DNA of 33,790 bases from Lawsonibacter sp. (lineage in GTDB: Bacteria; Bacillota; Clostridia; Oscillospirales; Oscillospiraceae): positions 1 through 33,790 of the forward strand of contig JAAWIE010000016.1 in the NCBI GenBank assembly GCA_022796195.1, read 5' to 3'. Positions 14,366-23,467 of the stretch are shown one piece after another (position 1 is the first letter of the stretch; the number at the start of each line of letters is the position of its first letter). A program made the translations under genes and the position numbers. A model generated the notes under the pieces. That model ran no database searches. It saw only the letters and a program-made list of their open reading frames with translations, and was not told the origin of the DNA.

Positions 14366-15736
14366 TTAGAAGGGCATACCGCCCATTCCAGGCATCCCAC
14401 GACCCTTTTTGCCCATCATCTTACGCAGGTTTTTGGGCATCTTACCGCCGGAGAACTGCTTGCTCATAGCTTGAAGCAGATCGAACTGCTTAAGCAGGCG
14501 GTTGATATCCACCACCTGGGTTCCGGACCCGGCGGCAATACGTTTTTTCCGGCTGGAGTTGAGCAGTTTAGGATCCTCACGCTCAGCGGGGGTCATGGAT
14601 AGGATGATGGCTTCCATCCGCTGGAGGAGCTTTTCATCCATGGAGGCCCCCTCCAGATCGCTGGCCTTCACACCGGGAAGCATCCCAGCGATTTCGGTCA
14701 GAGATCCCATATTTTTTAACTGCTTCATCTGGTCGTAGAAGTCCGTGAGGGTAAATTTGTTCTTTCTTAGTTTTTCTTGGAGTTCTAAGGCTTTTTTCTG
14801 GTCAAAGTTCTGCTCTGCCTTTTCAATAAGGGAGAGCATGTCCCCCATACCAAGGATACGGCTAGCCATGCGGTCAGGGTGGAAGACCTCGATCTGATCC
14901 AGTTTTTCCCCCACACCCACAAACTTGATAGGCTTGCCTGTAACCGCCTTGATGGAAAGTGCCGCGCCGCCTCGGGCGTCGCCGTCCAGCTTGGTGAGGA
15001 GCACGCCGTCGATGTCCAGAGCGTCGTCGAAGGCTTTAGCGGCGTTTACCGCGTCCTGACCGATCATGGCGTCTACCACCAGAAGGATTTCGGTGGGTTC
15101 CACGGCGGCCTTGATATTGCGAAGCTCGTCCATCAGTTCCTCGTCCACATGGAGCCGGCCGGCGGTGTCCAGAAAGACCATGTCGTTACCGTGTTCCTTG
15201 GCGTGTTCCACGGCAGCCTTGGCAATCTCAACCGGATTGGTCTGGCCCATCTGGAAGACGGGAATATCCAGCTGTTTGCCCACTACTTCCAGCTGCTGGA
15301 TGGCGGCGGGGCGGTAGATGTCGCAGGCGGCCAGCAAAGGCCGTTTGCCATTCTGTTTTTTCATCAGACCGGCCAGTTTGGCCCCATTGGTGGTTTTACC
15401 CGCGCCTTGAAGTCCCACCATCATAATAACCGTGGGCGGTTTTGGAGCAATTGCCAGCTTGGCCGCAGAACCGCCCATCAGTTCGGTAAGTTCCTGGTTG
15501 ACAATCTTGATGATCTGCTGAGCGGGGGAGAGGGCCTCCAGCACGTCGCTCCCCACGGCCTTTTCCGTGACCTGAGCGACAAACTGCTTGACCACTTTGA
15601 AGCTGACATCGGCCTCCAGAAGGGCCAGACGGATTTCCCGCATGGCCTCCTTTACATCGGCCTCAGACAGCCGGCCCTTGCCTCGCAGCTTTTTAAAAGC
15701 GGCGGACAGCTTTTCAGAAAGTCCTTCAAATGCCAT
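14366..15736 (-). CDS. ffh: Signal recognition particle protein Ffh (SRP54)
   Basis: The 456-residue protein has an N-domain (1-85), a G-domain with GTPase motifs GLQGAGKTT (108-116), DTAGR (190-194) and TKLDGDARGG (248-257), and a methionine-rich M-domain (about 300-456). The tail ends in MMGKKGRGMPGMGGMPF. Ffh binds 4.5S/6S RNA and signal sequences and delivers ribosomes to FtsY. AAGGAG lies before the ATG at 15736, four bases after the ylxM stop. The position between ylxM and rpsP is classic for Firmicutes. Confidence 0.97.
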   Translation of the reverse strand: MAFEGLSEKLSAAFKKLRGKGRLSEADVKEAMREIRLALLEADVSFKVVKQFVAQVTEKAVGSDVLEALSPAQQIIKIVNQELTELMGGSAAKLAIAPKPPTVIMMVGLQGAGKTTNGAKLAGLMKKQNGKRPLLAACDIYRPAAIQQLEVVGKQLDIPVFQMGQTNPVEIAKAAVEHAKEHGNDMVFLDTAGRLHVDEELMDELRNIKAAVEPTEILLVVDAMIGQDAVNAAKAFDDALDIDGVLLTKLDGDARGGAALSIKAVTGKPIKFVGVGEKLDQIEVFHPDRMASRILGMGDMLSLIEKAEQNFDQKKALELQEKLRKNKFTLTDFYDQMKQLKNMGSLTEIAGMLPGVKASDLEGASMDEKLLQRMEAIILSMTPAEREDPKLLNSSRKKRIAAGSGTQVVDINRLLKQFDLLQAMSKQFSGGKMPKNLRKMMGKKGRGMPGMGGMPF

Positions 15737-15740
15737 GAGC

Positions 15741-16106
15741 TTACTCCTTCAACAGGGTGTCGGCGGCGTCCCGGATGCGGAGAGCCAGCATTTCCAGCTC
15801 GTCGTTATCCATTCGGGAGGTCAGCTCCACCATACGTCCAGCGTCCTTGTAAACCTGCTCCAGCTGGGCGCGCATTGTGTGAAACCGTTTGATGAGTTTG
15901 GTTTTGTCCTCCAGTTCAGTGAGGACGGCTTCCGCCCGGACAATTACATCCCGAACGCCCTGACGGGTAATGCCGTAATTTTCTGCAATTTCTCCAAGAG
16001 ACAGATCTTCGTTATAGTAGAGGTCATAAAACTCCTTTTGCCGGTCAGTCAGTACGTCGCCGTAAAAATCGAAGAGCATAGTCATTCGGTAAGCCTGACT
16101 TTTCAT
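15741..16106 (-). CDS. ylxM: YlxM family SRP-associated helix-turn-helix protein (UPF0122)
   Basis: The 121-residue protein has a sigma-factor-region-4-like helix-turn-helix (about 20-65; LTDRQKEFYDLYYNEDLSLG then EIAENYGITRQGVRDVI), as in all YlxM proteins. YlxM is encoded beside ffh in Firmicutes and stimulates the SRP GTPase pathway in S. mutans. AAGGAGG nine bases before the ATG is very strong. It is the first gene of the ffh operon and has a promoter and a perfect inverted repeat in its leader. Confidence 0.93.
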   Translation of the reverse strand: MKSQAYRMTMLFDFYGDVLTDRQKEFYDLYYNEDLSLGEIAENYGITRQGVRDVIVRAEAVLTELEDKTKLIKRFHTMRAQLEQVYKDAGRMVELTSRMDNDELEMLALRIRDAADTLLKE

Positions 16107-16128
16107 GGAGTACGGCCTCCTTCGCAGA

Positions 16129-16156
16129 AAATGTAAAGCGTATAAACTTTACATTT
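16129..16156. promoter_or_regulatory. Perfect 10-bp inverted repeat in the ylxM leader (candidate operator)
   Basis: AAATGTAAAG (16129-16138) and CTTTACATTT (16147-16156) are perfect inverted copies separated by 8 bases. They lie just downstream of the predicted start of transcription and upstream of the ribosome site. Being AT-rich, the site looks more like a protein-binding dyad than a stable RNA hairpin. Confidence 0.6.
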
Positions 16157-16159
16157 GAA

Positions 16160-16188
16160 ACTCTACCATATTTTCTTCCATTTGTCAA
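16160..16188 (-). promoter_or_regulatory. Promoter of the ylxM-ffh operon
   Basis: On the minus strand a perfect TTGACA (16188-16183), a 17-base spacer and TAGAGT (16165-16160) form a good promoter. Transcription would start at about 16153, at the edge of the inverted repeat. Confidence 0.82.
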
Positions 16189-16198
16189 GCCAAATTAC

Positions 16199-16229
16199 TT
16201 GTCAAAGTAAAAAACAGTTTTGGTATATT
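16199..16229 (+). promoter_or_regulatory. Weak candidate promoter of the giant glucan synthase gene
   Basis: TTGTCA (16199-16204) and TATATT (16224-16229) are separated by 19 bases, longer than optimal. The leader of about 80 bases contains a hairpin CCTTCCCC/GGGGGAGG (16266-16288) before the CAGGAGG ribosome site. Confidence 0.4.
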
Positions 16230-16320
16230 CCGCCAGAGCCAGGGGAAAACTGGAGAAACGGACCACCTTCCCCGCACAGAGGGGGAGGACTGAAATTCCC
16301 TTTCCAGGAGGTTTCTGCCC

Positions 16321-19300
16321 ATGAGTACCCCCAATGTCCCAATGGACGACGCTCATTTAAAACAATATGCCGCGAATGCCGCCCGGGAGGCCCGGCCGGG
16401 CGGGATGGTTTCCTGCCGCGCGCTGAGCCGTGCGCTGAGCAAAGACCTGAGGCAGGTGCGCCGGGTGCGGGAAGCTCTGAACACCTGGAGCGCAGGACAG
16501 ACCTCACTGCCGGGTGCGGCGGAATGGCTGCTGGACAACCACTATCTGGCCCTTCGAGAGGGAGAGCGGGCCAGCCGTGCCCTGAAGCGGGGGAAACCTC
16601 TGCGGGGGGCGCGAAGCGAAGACACACTTCTTCAACACTGCGCCCGAGGGGCGCTGTGGGCGGTACCTGATTTGGACCAGAGCCGTTTGGCCCTGTATCT
16701 GGAGGGGTTTCAATCGGTGTGTCCCCTGACTGAGCGGGAACTGTCTTTGCTGGTGCCTGCCTTGTCCGGGGCGCTGGTGGAGCAGCTGGCCGCGCTTTGC
16801 GGCGACCTGGATGCGCTGAAAGAAAATCGGGTACCCGCTGAGAAAATGGCGCCCATCTTCACCGCCCTGCGGGTGCTGTCCGAAGCGGAATGGACCGCCC
16901 TTTTGGAGCGGGCCAGCCGGGTGGAACGGGTACTGGTGCGGGATCCTTCGGGCCATTATCCCCGCATGGACGAGGATACCCGCCGCCGTTACCGGCAGCA
17001 GGTATGCCGTCTGGCCCGCAAATACCGGCTGGAGGAGGGACAAGCCGCCTTAAAGGCCGTTGACTTGGCTCAAAAAGGGGAAGGTCCCCGACGGCATGTG
17101 GGCTGGTATCTCTACCGGGAGCCGCTGGGGAAGCTTTGCCGCTCCCGCTCCGGTGTGAGTTATGGTCTTGTGGTATTGGGTTTGTCTCTGATGGCCGCGC
17201 TGGCCCTTTGGCAGGCGGCAGGGACGCCGCTGGCCGCAGTTTTGCTCCTTCTGCCTCTGTCCGACATTGTGAAAAACGTGCTGGACTTTTTGCTGGTCCG
17301 GCTGGTACCCCCTCGCCCTGTGCCGAAAATGGAACTGGAGGGCGGAATTCCCAGAGAGGGCCGTACTTTGTGCGTGGTAGTATCCCTTCTGACAGGAGAA
17401 GACAGCGGTTCCAAGCTGGCCGCTCTGCTGGAGCGGTACCGGCTGGCAAATCGGGATGCCGGGGGAGAACTGCGGCTGGGGATTCTGGCCGACCTGTCCG
17501 ACAGCGGAACGCCCATCGGGGCGGAGGGCGCAGCCTGGATGGAGTGCGCCCGTCAGGCAGTGGAGTCCCTCAACCGCAAGTATGGCGGCGGTTTTTATCT
17601 GTTTTTTCGTACGCCGGTTTTCAGCAAACAGGATGAGCGGTATATGGGCTGGGAGCGGAAGCGGGGAGCTTTGACCGAGCTGGTCCGTCTGCTCAAGGGA
17701 AGGCCCTCCGGGCTGGAAGTAAAAGCGGGGGAGAAGGGGTGGCTGAGAGGGGTAAACTATGTGGTAACCCTGGATTCGGATACCAGTCTTAACGTGGGTA
17801 CTGCCCGGGAACTGACGGGAGCTATGCTCCATCCGCTGAATCAGCCGGTTATCGATCCCAAACGGAACGTCGTTACCGCCGGTCACGCCCTGTTTCAGCC
17901 TCGGGTGGCAGTGGAGCTGGAGGCGGCAAACAAATCCTTTTTCGCCAAAATTTTTGGTGGATTGGGAGGTGTAGACCCCTATGGTTCTACGGCCAGCGAT
18001 GTGTATCACGATCTCTTTGATCAAGGAACCTACACAGGCAAGGGCATTTTTTCGGTGGATGCTTTTTACACCTGTTTAGACAGCCGATTCCCCGATAACG
18101 CCATTTTGTCCCATGATCTGTTGGAAGGAAGCTACTTGCGGGCGGGTCTGCTGGGGGAAGTGGAGCTGACCGACGGCTGTCCTTGGCAAGTCTACGGCTA
18201 TTTTGCCCGTCTCCACCGGTGGATTCGAGGGGACTGGCAGCTGCTGCCCTGGCTAGGGCGGAGGGTCCCCGACGGCCGGGGCGGGAAAGAGGAAAATCCT
18301 CTGCCGCCTCTGGCTAAGTGGAAGATTTTGGACAATCTGCGCCGGTCTCTGTCCCCAATCTTTACCCTGTTGACGCTGATGCTGGGGATGTGCTTTTCGG
18401 GGAACGTCTTTGCTTGGGCGGGAGGCGTGGCGGTGCTGGCGGCGGCCTCTAACCTGCTGTTGTCTGGGGCAGAACTGGCTGTGCGGCGCAGCGGGAAGCG
18501 GCGGCGGTATCATTCTACTGTGATTGCCGGACTGGCTGGGGCCATTTTACAGACTGCCATCCAGCTTATCTTCCTGCCTTATCAAGCGTATATCTCGATG
18601 ACTGCAATCGGTTCTGCCCTATGGCGGATGTCTGTCTCTCATAAAAACCTTCTGGCTTGGGTGACCGCCGCGCAGACGGAGAAGGGGAAGGGGAGCATCT
18701 GGTTTTACGGCAAGAAGGCGTGGTTTTCAGCGGCAGTTGGGATTTGTGTGATGGTGCTGGCGCAGCTCCGCATTGGCAAGGTGGTAGGCGTTGTCTGGCT
18801 TCTGGCTCCTGTGCTGGCCTGGGCGGTGAGCCGCCCCTCCCGGCGGGAAAAGGCTCTGCCTCCCGCCGACCGGGCGTTTTTGCTCCACCAAGCGGCTCTG
18901 ATCTGGCGGTATTTTGATAAATTTTTGCGAAAAGAGGACCACTACCTTCCGCCGGACAACTGGCAGGAGCAGCCCGGACCGGTATTGGCCCGGAGGACTT
19001 CGCCAACCAATATCGGCATGGCGCTGTTGTCCGCCATGGCTGCGGCTGACTTGGATTTGACCCCACGGAAGCGGGCGGTGGAGCTGATTTCCCACATACT
19101 GGATACGGTGGAGGGGTTGGACAAGTGGCATGGGCACCTGTACAACTGGTATGACACCGCGACCTGTGCCCCGCTCCGGCCCCGGTATGTATCCACTGTA
19201 GACAGCGGAAATCTGCGGGGGTGTCTCATCGCACTGCGGGAGGGGCTGTACCAGTGGGGGGAGGATATACTGGCACGAAGGGCGGAGGTTCTCTCCGACG

Positions 19301-22300
19301 CCATGGACTGTACGCCCCTCTTTGATCGGAAACGGCGGCTGTTTTCCATCGGGTATGAGGTGGAACAGGACAAGCTCACCGATGGCTTTTACGACCTGAT
19401 GGCCAGCGAGGCCCGGCAGACCAGTTTTATTTCGGTGGCTAGGGGGGAAGTGCCTTCCCGCCACTGGCGGCGGCTTGGGCGGATGCTGCTGGGGGACAAT
19501 GACTACTGTGGTATGGCCTCTTGGACGGGGACCATGTTTGAGTATTTCATGCCCAACCTTCTGCTGCCCTGTGAGCCAAACTCCTTTCTTTATGAGACGC
19601 TGGCCTACTGTGTCTATGCCCAGAAGCGGCGGGGGTACAAGACCAGAAAGCCCTGGGGCATCTCGGAATCGGGATTTTATGCCTTTGATCCTGGAATGAA
19701 TTATCAGTACAAGGCCCATGGTGTCCAAGCTCTGGGACTGAAGCGGGGATTGGACACCGAACTGGTGGTGTCCCCCTACTCCTCCTTCCTCTCCCTGCTT
19801 CTGGCTCCGCGGAGTGCACTGAGGAATCTCAGACGCCTGAGGGATATGGGATTGGAGGGACGGTATGGGCTTTATGAGGCGGTGGACTACACCCCCGCCC
19901 GCCTCACTGGCGGGGAGGACCATGAGGTAGTACGCTCCTATATGTCTCACCACTTGGGCATGAGCTTGACCGCAATTGACAATGCCCTCCGAGATAATGT
20001 GATGCAAAAACGGTTTATGAAGGACTGCGACATGTCTGCCTACCGGGAACTGCTTCAGGAGCGGGTGCCGGTGGGAGCGCCCATCATGAAGCAGGAGGAG
20101 CGGGACTTTCCCGCCAAGTTCCGGCCCGCCGCCGGCCCTGCTCTGGCACGGACAGGGGAGACGTTTGGCCGGAAACGTCCCCAGTGCCATCTGCTGTCCA
20201 ATGGCAGTTACAGTGTGCTGACCTGTGACAATGGCCTCACCGCCGCCAAGGCGGGAGAGATGGCGGTTACCTTGGCCAGAGCAGGGGAGTATTACGCCCC
20301 CGCCGGGGTATCCGTGTTTTTCCGGGGGGCGGGTAAACTGTACGGTCTGACTCCAGCTCCCTTGTACCAGAGCGGGGCGGTATACCGCTGGGAGTTCCAC
20401 GCTGGGGGAGCCGCATGGTTTTTTGAAAAAGACGGCTTGTCAGCACGGGTTCGTTTATCCGTTCCCAAACGGGAAAACGGGGAACTGCGCCGGATTGAAC
20501 TGACCAGCAAAAAGCGGCTGGAAGGGGAGCTTTTATTCTATCTGGAACCTGTCCTGTGTCCGCAGAGGGATTTTGATGCACACCCCGCCTTTTCCCGGCT
20601 GTTTCTGGAGTGTGCTCCGGAGGGAAACGGAGTGTTATTCCGCCGCCGCCCCCGGGGAGAGGAAGAGGACGCATACCTCTGTGCTGTCTGGACTGGGGAG
20701 GGCAGTTCCATTTTGACGGACCGGGCTTCTGCGTTGGGCCGGGGCGGATTGAAGGCGCTGGCCGGGGGACGGCTGGGAGTGATGGACGACAGCGTGGGTT
20801 CCGACCCTTGCCTGATGGTGCGGGTCCCGGTCTCTCTGGCAGCGGGGGAACGGGCGGTATTTTCTCTGGCGCTGGCCGTTGGAGACAGTGTATCTGCCCA
20901 AGAGGGAGCAAAGCGGATGCTGGAGGGGAACGAGGCTGGCGCCGCCTCGCTGGCCCCAATTGTTCAAAAGCTGGCCCTCAGCGAACAGGAGGCGCTGACC
21001 GCATTTGATTTGCTCGCAAGGCTTGCAGCGGCAGGGGAGGAGCGGGAACGCCCGCCTCAAAATACCCTGTGGCCATACGGCATTTCGGGAGATGTGCCCA
21101 TAGCTGCCGGACAGTTGTCGAATGCGGAGGACATGGAACAAGCCGCCCTCTGGTGCCGCTGGCACCAACTGCTTACCCGGGCGGGCTATCTCTTTGATCT
21201 GGTACTTTTGCTGGAAGAGGGAGGCGATTACCGCCGGCCTCTCCGCTCTGCACTGACCGAGGAGCTGAAAAAGCTGGGGGCCGAATCTGCTTTGGGAGCG
21301 AAAGGCGGCATCCATCTGGCGGACATCTCCGCCGCTCCGGCGGTACTGGCTTGGGCCAAGTCCGTTTTGCCGCTGGCTGATGGACCATCTGAACCGGAAT
21401 CCATTGCTCCGCCGCCTCCGGTGCGTCTGTCCTGCGAACCGGCTCCCTGGACGATGGACGGGGATACAGTGATGATCCGCTGTGGGGAACAGCTCCCGCC
21501 GGTGGGGTGGTCCCAGGTGCTGTGCAGCCCGGACTTCGGCTGGCTCACCGATGAGACCGGGGCAGGACTGCTCTGGTCAGGAGGAAATGCCCGGGAAGGA
21601 AAGCTGACCAGCTGGGCCAACGATCCGCTGGCGATTGGCGGGCAGGAAAACATTTCCGTCAACGTAATGGGACAGGAGTTCTCCGTCTTTGCCGCAGGCG
21701 ACGGCCTGCCCTGCACGGTCACCTATGGTCTAGGCTTTGCCCGGTGGGAGAAGGAACTGCCCGGAGCCAGGCTGACGGTTGAGGGGGTTGTCCCGGTGGA
21801 TGAGAACTGCCGGATTCTCCGCTTTGTTCTGGTTGGGGCCTCGGGCCGGGTGAACTATCGTTTGGGCGAAGAGGAACCGGGCTCCGCCACGCTAAACGAT
21901 GGGCAGAAGGTATCTCTTGTGACGAAAGAGAGGGAGGGAAAGCCGAGTTCCCGCTTTTTCCGAGAGGATTTTGTGGAAAAACAGGACCGGACCATAGTCT
22001 GGTGGAAAGAAAAGACATCCGCGCTTACCGTCAGAACTCCCGATGGGGCGTTGGACCGGTATCTGAGCGGCTGGTGCCTCTATCAGGTGGCGGCCTGCCG
22101 CCTCATGGCCCGCACCAGCCAGTATCAGAACGGTGGGGCGTTCGGATTTCGGGACCAGCTTCAGGATTCTGCTGCACTGGTATACCTCTGGCCGGAACGA
22201 ACGAAGGAACAGCTTCTGCTTGCTGCCTCCCGGCAGTTTGAGGAAGGGGATGTCCAGCACTGGTGGCACCCACCCCTGGGGGCCGGAGTGCGTACCCGTA

Positions 22301-23466
22301 TCTCAGACGATTTGCTGTGGCTGCCCTGGGTGATGTGCCGGTACTGTGCAGTGACAGGGGATTATAACCTCTTACAGGAAAAAGTCCCCTATCTGACGGC
22401 AAAACCCCTGGAACCGGGGGAGAAGGACCGGTATGAAATCCCCCAAGTGAGCGAAAAGCAGGAGAGCCTCTACCAGCACGGACTGGCCGCAATTCTCTGT
22501 GCTCTGGGCCGGGGGACCGGCCCCCATGGGCTGGCAAAGATGGGGGGCGGCGACTGGAACGACGGTATGGATAAGGTAGGCGGCGAGTCGGAGTGGCTTA
22601 CGTGGTTTCTGGCGGCGGTACTGCAAGATTTTGCCATTCTGTGCCGCCGGATGGGCGAAGAGGCCCGGGCGGACGACCTGCTGCGGCGGGCGGACCGGCT
22701 AATCCAGTCCGCGCAGGAGGCGTGGGATGGCAAGTGGTACCGCCGGGGCTACTATGAGGATGGAACTCCGCTGGGGTCAGCTCAAAGTGACCAATGCCAA
22801 ATTGATTCCATCGCCCAGTCCTTTGCCCTGTTCCCAGCTGGAACAGACCGGAAACGGGGAGACGAGGCCGTCTCTGCTGCGCTGGAGCGCCTGTTTGACC
22901 GGGAAGCGGGGGTGGTGCGCCTGTTTGACCCGGCATTTGACAGTCAGGGGGAGAAGGATCCTGGCTATATCAAGGGCTACCCTGCCGGAGTGCGGGAGAA
23001 TGGGGGACAGTACACCCATGCTTCTGTCTGGCTGGCTATGGCCTGCTTCCGTCTGGACCGGCCGAATGATGGGTGGGCCATTTTAAAGGCCCTCCTTCCG
23101 GAGGGCCACAGGACAGAAATATACCGGGCCGAGCCCTATGTGATTGCCGCCGATGTGTCCTACGCCCCAGGCCGGGTGGGACGGGCGGGGTGGTCCTGGT
23201 ATACCGGGGCCGCCGGGTGGTATTGGCAGGTTGCGGTGCAGGAACTGCTGGGCTTGAAGGTGCGGTCAGGCCGGCTTGATGTGGAGCCCAACCTGCCCCA
23301 GGAGTGGCCGGGATACGAGGCGGTGTGGCGGCTGTCTGGCGGAGAGCTAAGCATATCGGTCCAGCGTACGGGAGCCTATTCCGCCGTTCTGGATGGCAGG
23401 CCGGTGGAAGGCGGCGTCCCCCTGAAAGGGCTGGCTGGTAAACACCGGCTGGAGGTCACCATTTAA
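16321..23466 (+). CDS. Cyclic beta-1,2-glucan synthase-like giant membrane enzyme (GT84-GH189-GH94 architecture)
   Basis: This 2,381-residue protein has the domain order of cyclic beta-1,2-glucan synthases (NdvB/Cgs). Residues 1-275 are soluble, followed by hydrophobic spans near 280-320. A family-84-type glycosyltransferase region has DSD (485-487), HDLLEG (598-603) and RWIRGDWQ (633-640). Further membrane spans lie near 678-716, 734-764 and 801-836. The glycoamylase-like domain (about 865-1250; RTSPTNIG, HLYNWYD, STVDSGNL) corresponds to what was recently named GH189, which cyclises the chain in a Thermoanaerobacter enzyme. The rest (about 1290-2381) is GH94, with GGGDWNDGMD and probable acid D2081. 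The family uses UDP-glucose at the membrane. At 2,381 residues it is shorter than the ~2,800-residue rhizobial/Brucella proteins. CAGGAGG lies nine bases before the ATG. Linear product or other linkages remain possible. Confidence 0.88.
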   Translation: MSTPNVPMDDAHLKQYAANAAREARPGGMVSCRALSRALSKDLRQVRRVREALNTWSAGQTSLPGAAEWLLDNHYLALREGERASRALKRGKPLRGARSEDTLLQHCARGALWAVPDLDQSRLALYLEGFQSVCPLTERELSLLVPALSGALVEQLAALCGDLDALKENRVPAEKMAPIFTALRVLSEAEWTALLERASRVERVLVRDPSGHYPRMDEDTRRRYRQQVCRLARKYRLEEGQAALKAVDLAQKGEGPRRHVGWYLYREPLGKLCRSRSGVSYGLVVLGLSLMAALALWQAAGTPLAAVLLLLPLSDIVKNVLDFLLVRLVPPRPVPKMELEGGIPREGRTLCVVVSLLTGEDSGSKLAALLERYRLANRDAGGELRLGILADLSDSGTPIGAEGAAWMECARQAVESLNRKYGGGFYLFFRTPVFSKQDERYMGWERKRGALTELVRLLKGRPSGLEVKAGEKGWLRGVNYVVTLDSDTSLNVGTARELTGAMLHPLNQPVIDPKRNVVTAGHALFQPRVAVELEAANKSFFAKIFGGLGGVDPYGSTASDVYHDLFDQGTYTGKGIFSVDAFYTCLDSRFPDNAILSHDLLEGSYLRAGLLGEVELTDGCPWQVYGYFARLHRWIRGDWQLLPWLGRRVPDGRGGKEENPLPPLAKWKILDNLRRSLSPIFTLLTLMLGMCFSGNVFAWAGGVAVLAAASNLLLSGAELAVRRSGKRRRYHSTVIAGLAGAILQTAIQLIFLPYQAYISMTAIGSALWRMSVSHKNLLAWVTAAQTEKGKGSIWFYGKKAWFSAAVGICVMVLAQLRIGKVVGVVWLLAPVLAWAVSRPSRREKALPPADRAFLLHQAALIWRYFDKFLRKEDHYLPPDNWQEQPGPVLARRTSPTNIGMALLSAMAAADLDLTPRKRAVELISHILDTVEGLDKWHGHLYNWYDTATCAPLRPRYVSTVDSGNLRGCLIALREGLYQWGEDILARRAEVLSDAMDCTPLFDRKRRLFSIGYEVEQDKLTDGFYDLMASEARQTSFISVARGEVPSRHWRRLGRMLLGDNDYCGMASWTGTMFEYFMPNLLLPCEPNSFLYETLAYCVYAQKRRGYKTRKPWGISESGFYAFDPGMNYQYKAHGVQALGLKRGLDTELVVSPYSSFLSLLLAPRSALRNLRRLRDMGLEGRYGLYEAVDYTPARLTGGEDHEVVRSYMSHHLGMSLTAIDNALRDNVMQKRFMKDCDMSAYRELLQERVPVGAPIMKQEERDFPAKFRPAAGPALARTGETFGRKRPQCHLLSNGSYSVLTCDNGLTAAKAGEMAVTLARAGEYYAPAGVSVFFRGAGKLYGLTPAPLYQSGAVYRWEFHAGGAAWFFEKDGLSARVRLSVPKRENGELRRIELTSKKRLEGELLFYLEPVLCPQRDFDAHPAFSRLFLECAPEGNGVLFRRRPRGEEEDAYLCAVWTGEGSSILTDRASALGRGGLKALAGGRLGVMDDSVGSDPCLMVRVPVSLAAGERAVFSLALAVGDSVSAQEGAKRMLEGNEAGAASLAPIVQKLALSEQEALTAFDLLARLAAAGEERERPPQNTLWPYGISGDVPIAAGQLSNAEDMEQAALWCRWHQLLTRAGYLFDLVLLLEEGGDYRRPLRSALTEELKKLGAESALGAKGGIHLADISAAPAVLAWAKSVLPLADGPSEPESIAPPPPVRLSCEPAPWTMDGDTVMIRCGEQLPPVGWSQVLCSPDFGWLTDETGAGLLWSGGNAREGKLTSWANDPLAIGGQENISVNVMGQEFSVFAAGDGLPCTVTYGLGFARWEKELPGARLTVEGVVPVDENCRILRFVLVGASGRVNYRLGEEEPGSATLNDGQKVSLVTKEREGKPSSRFFREDFVEKQDRTIVWWKEKTSALTVRTPDGALDRYLSGWCLYQVAACRLMARTSQYQNGGAFGFRDQLQDSAALVYLWPERTKEQLLLAASRQFEEGDVQHWWHPPLGAGVRTRISDDLLWLPWVMCRYCAVTGDYNLLQEKVPYLTAKPLEPGEKDRYEIPQVSEKQESLYQHGLAAILCALGRGTGPHGLAKMGGGDWNDGMDKVGGESEWLTWFLAAVLQDFAILCRRMGEEARADDLLRRADRLIQSAQEAWDGKWYRRGYYEDGTPLGSAQSDQCQIDSIAQSFALFPAGTDRKRGDEAVSAALERLFDREAGVVRLFDPAFDSQGEKDPGYIKGYPAGVRENGGQYTHASVWLAMACFRLDRPNDGWAILKALLPEGHRTEIYRAEPYVIAADVSYAPGRVGRAGWSWYTGAAGWYWQVAVQELLGLKVRSGRLDVEPNLPQEWPGYEAVWRLSGGELSISVQRTGAYSAVLDGRPVEGGVPLKGLAGKHRLEVTI

Positions 23467-23467
23467 T

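Noticed and set aside
14879-15892. 337-codon plus-strand frame opposite ffh/ylxM
   Set aside because: Antisense to highly conserved Ffh motifs, with no ribosome site or domain.
18727-20400. 557-codon minus-strand frame inside the giant glucan synthase gene
   Set aside because: Shadow of the GH189-like coding region; composition (Pro, Gly, His, Gln rich) is typical of antisense GC-rich codons.
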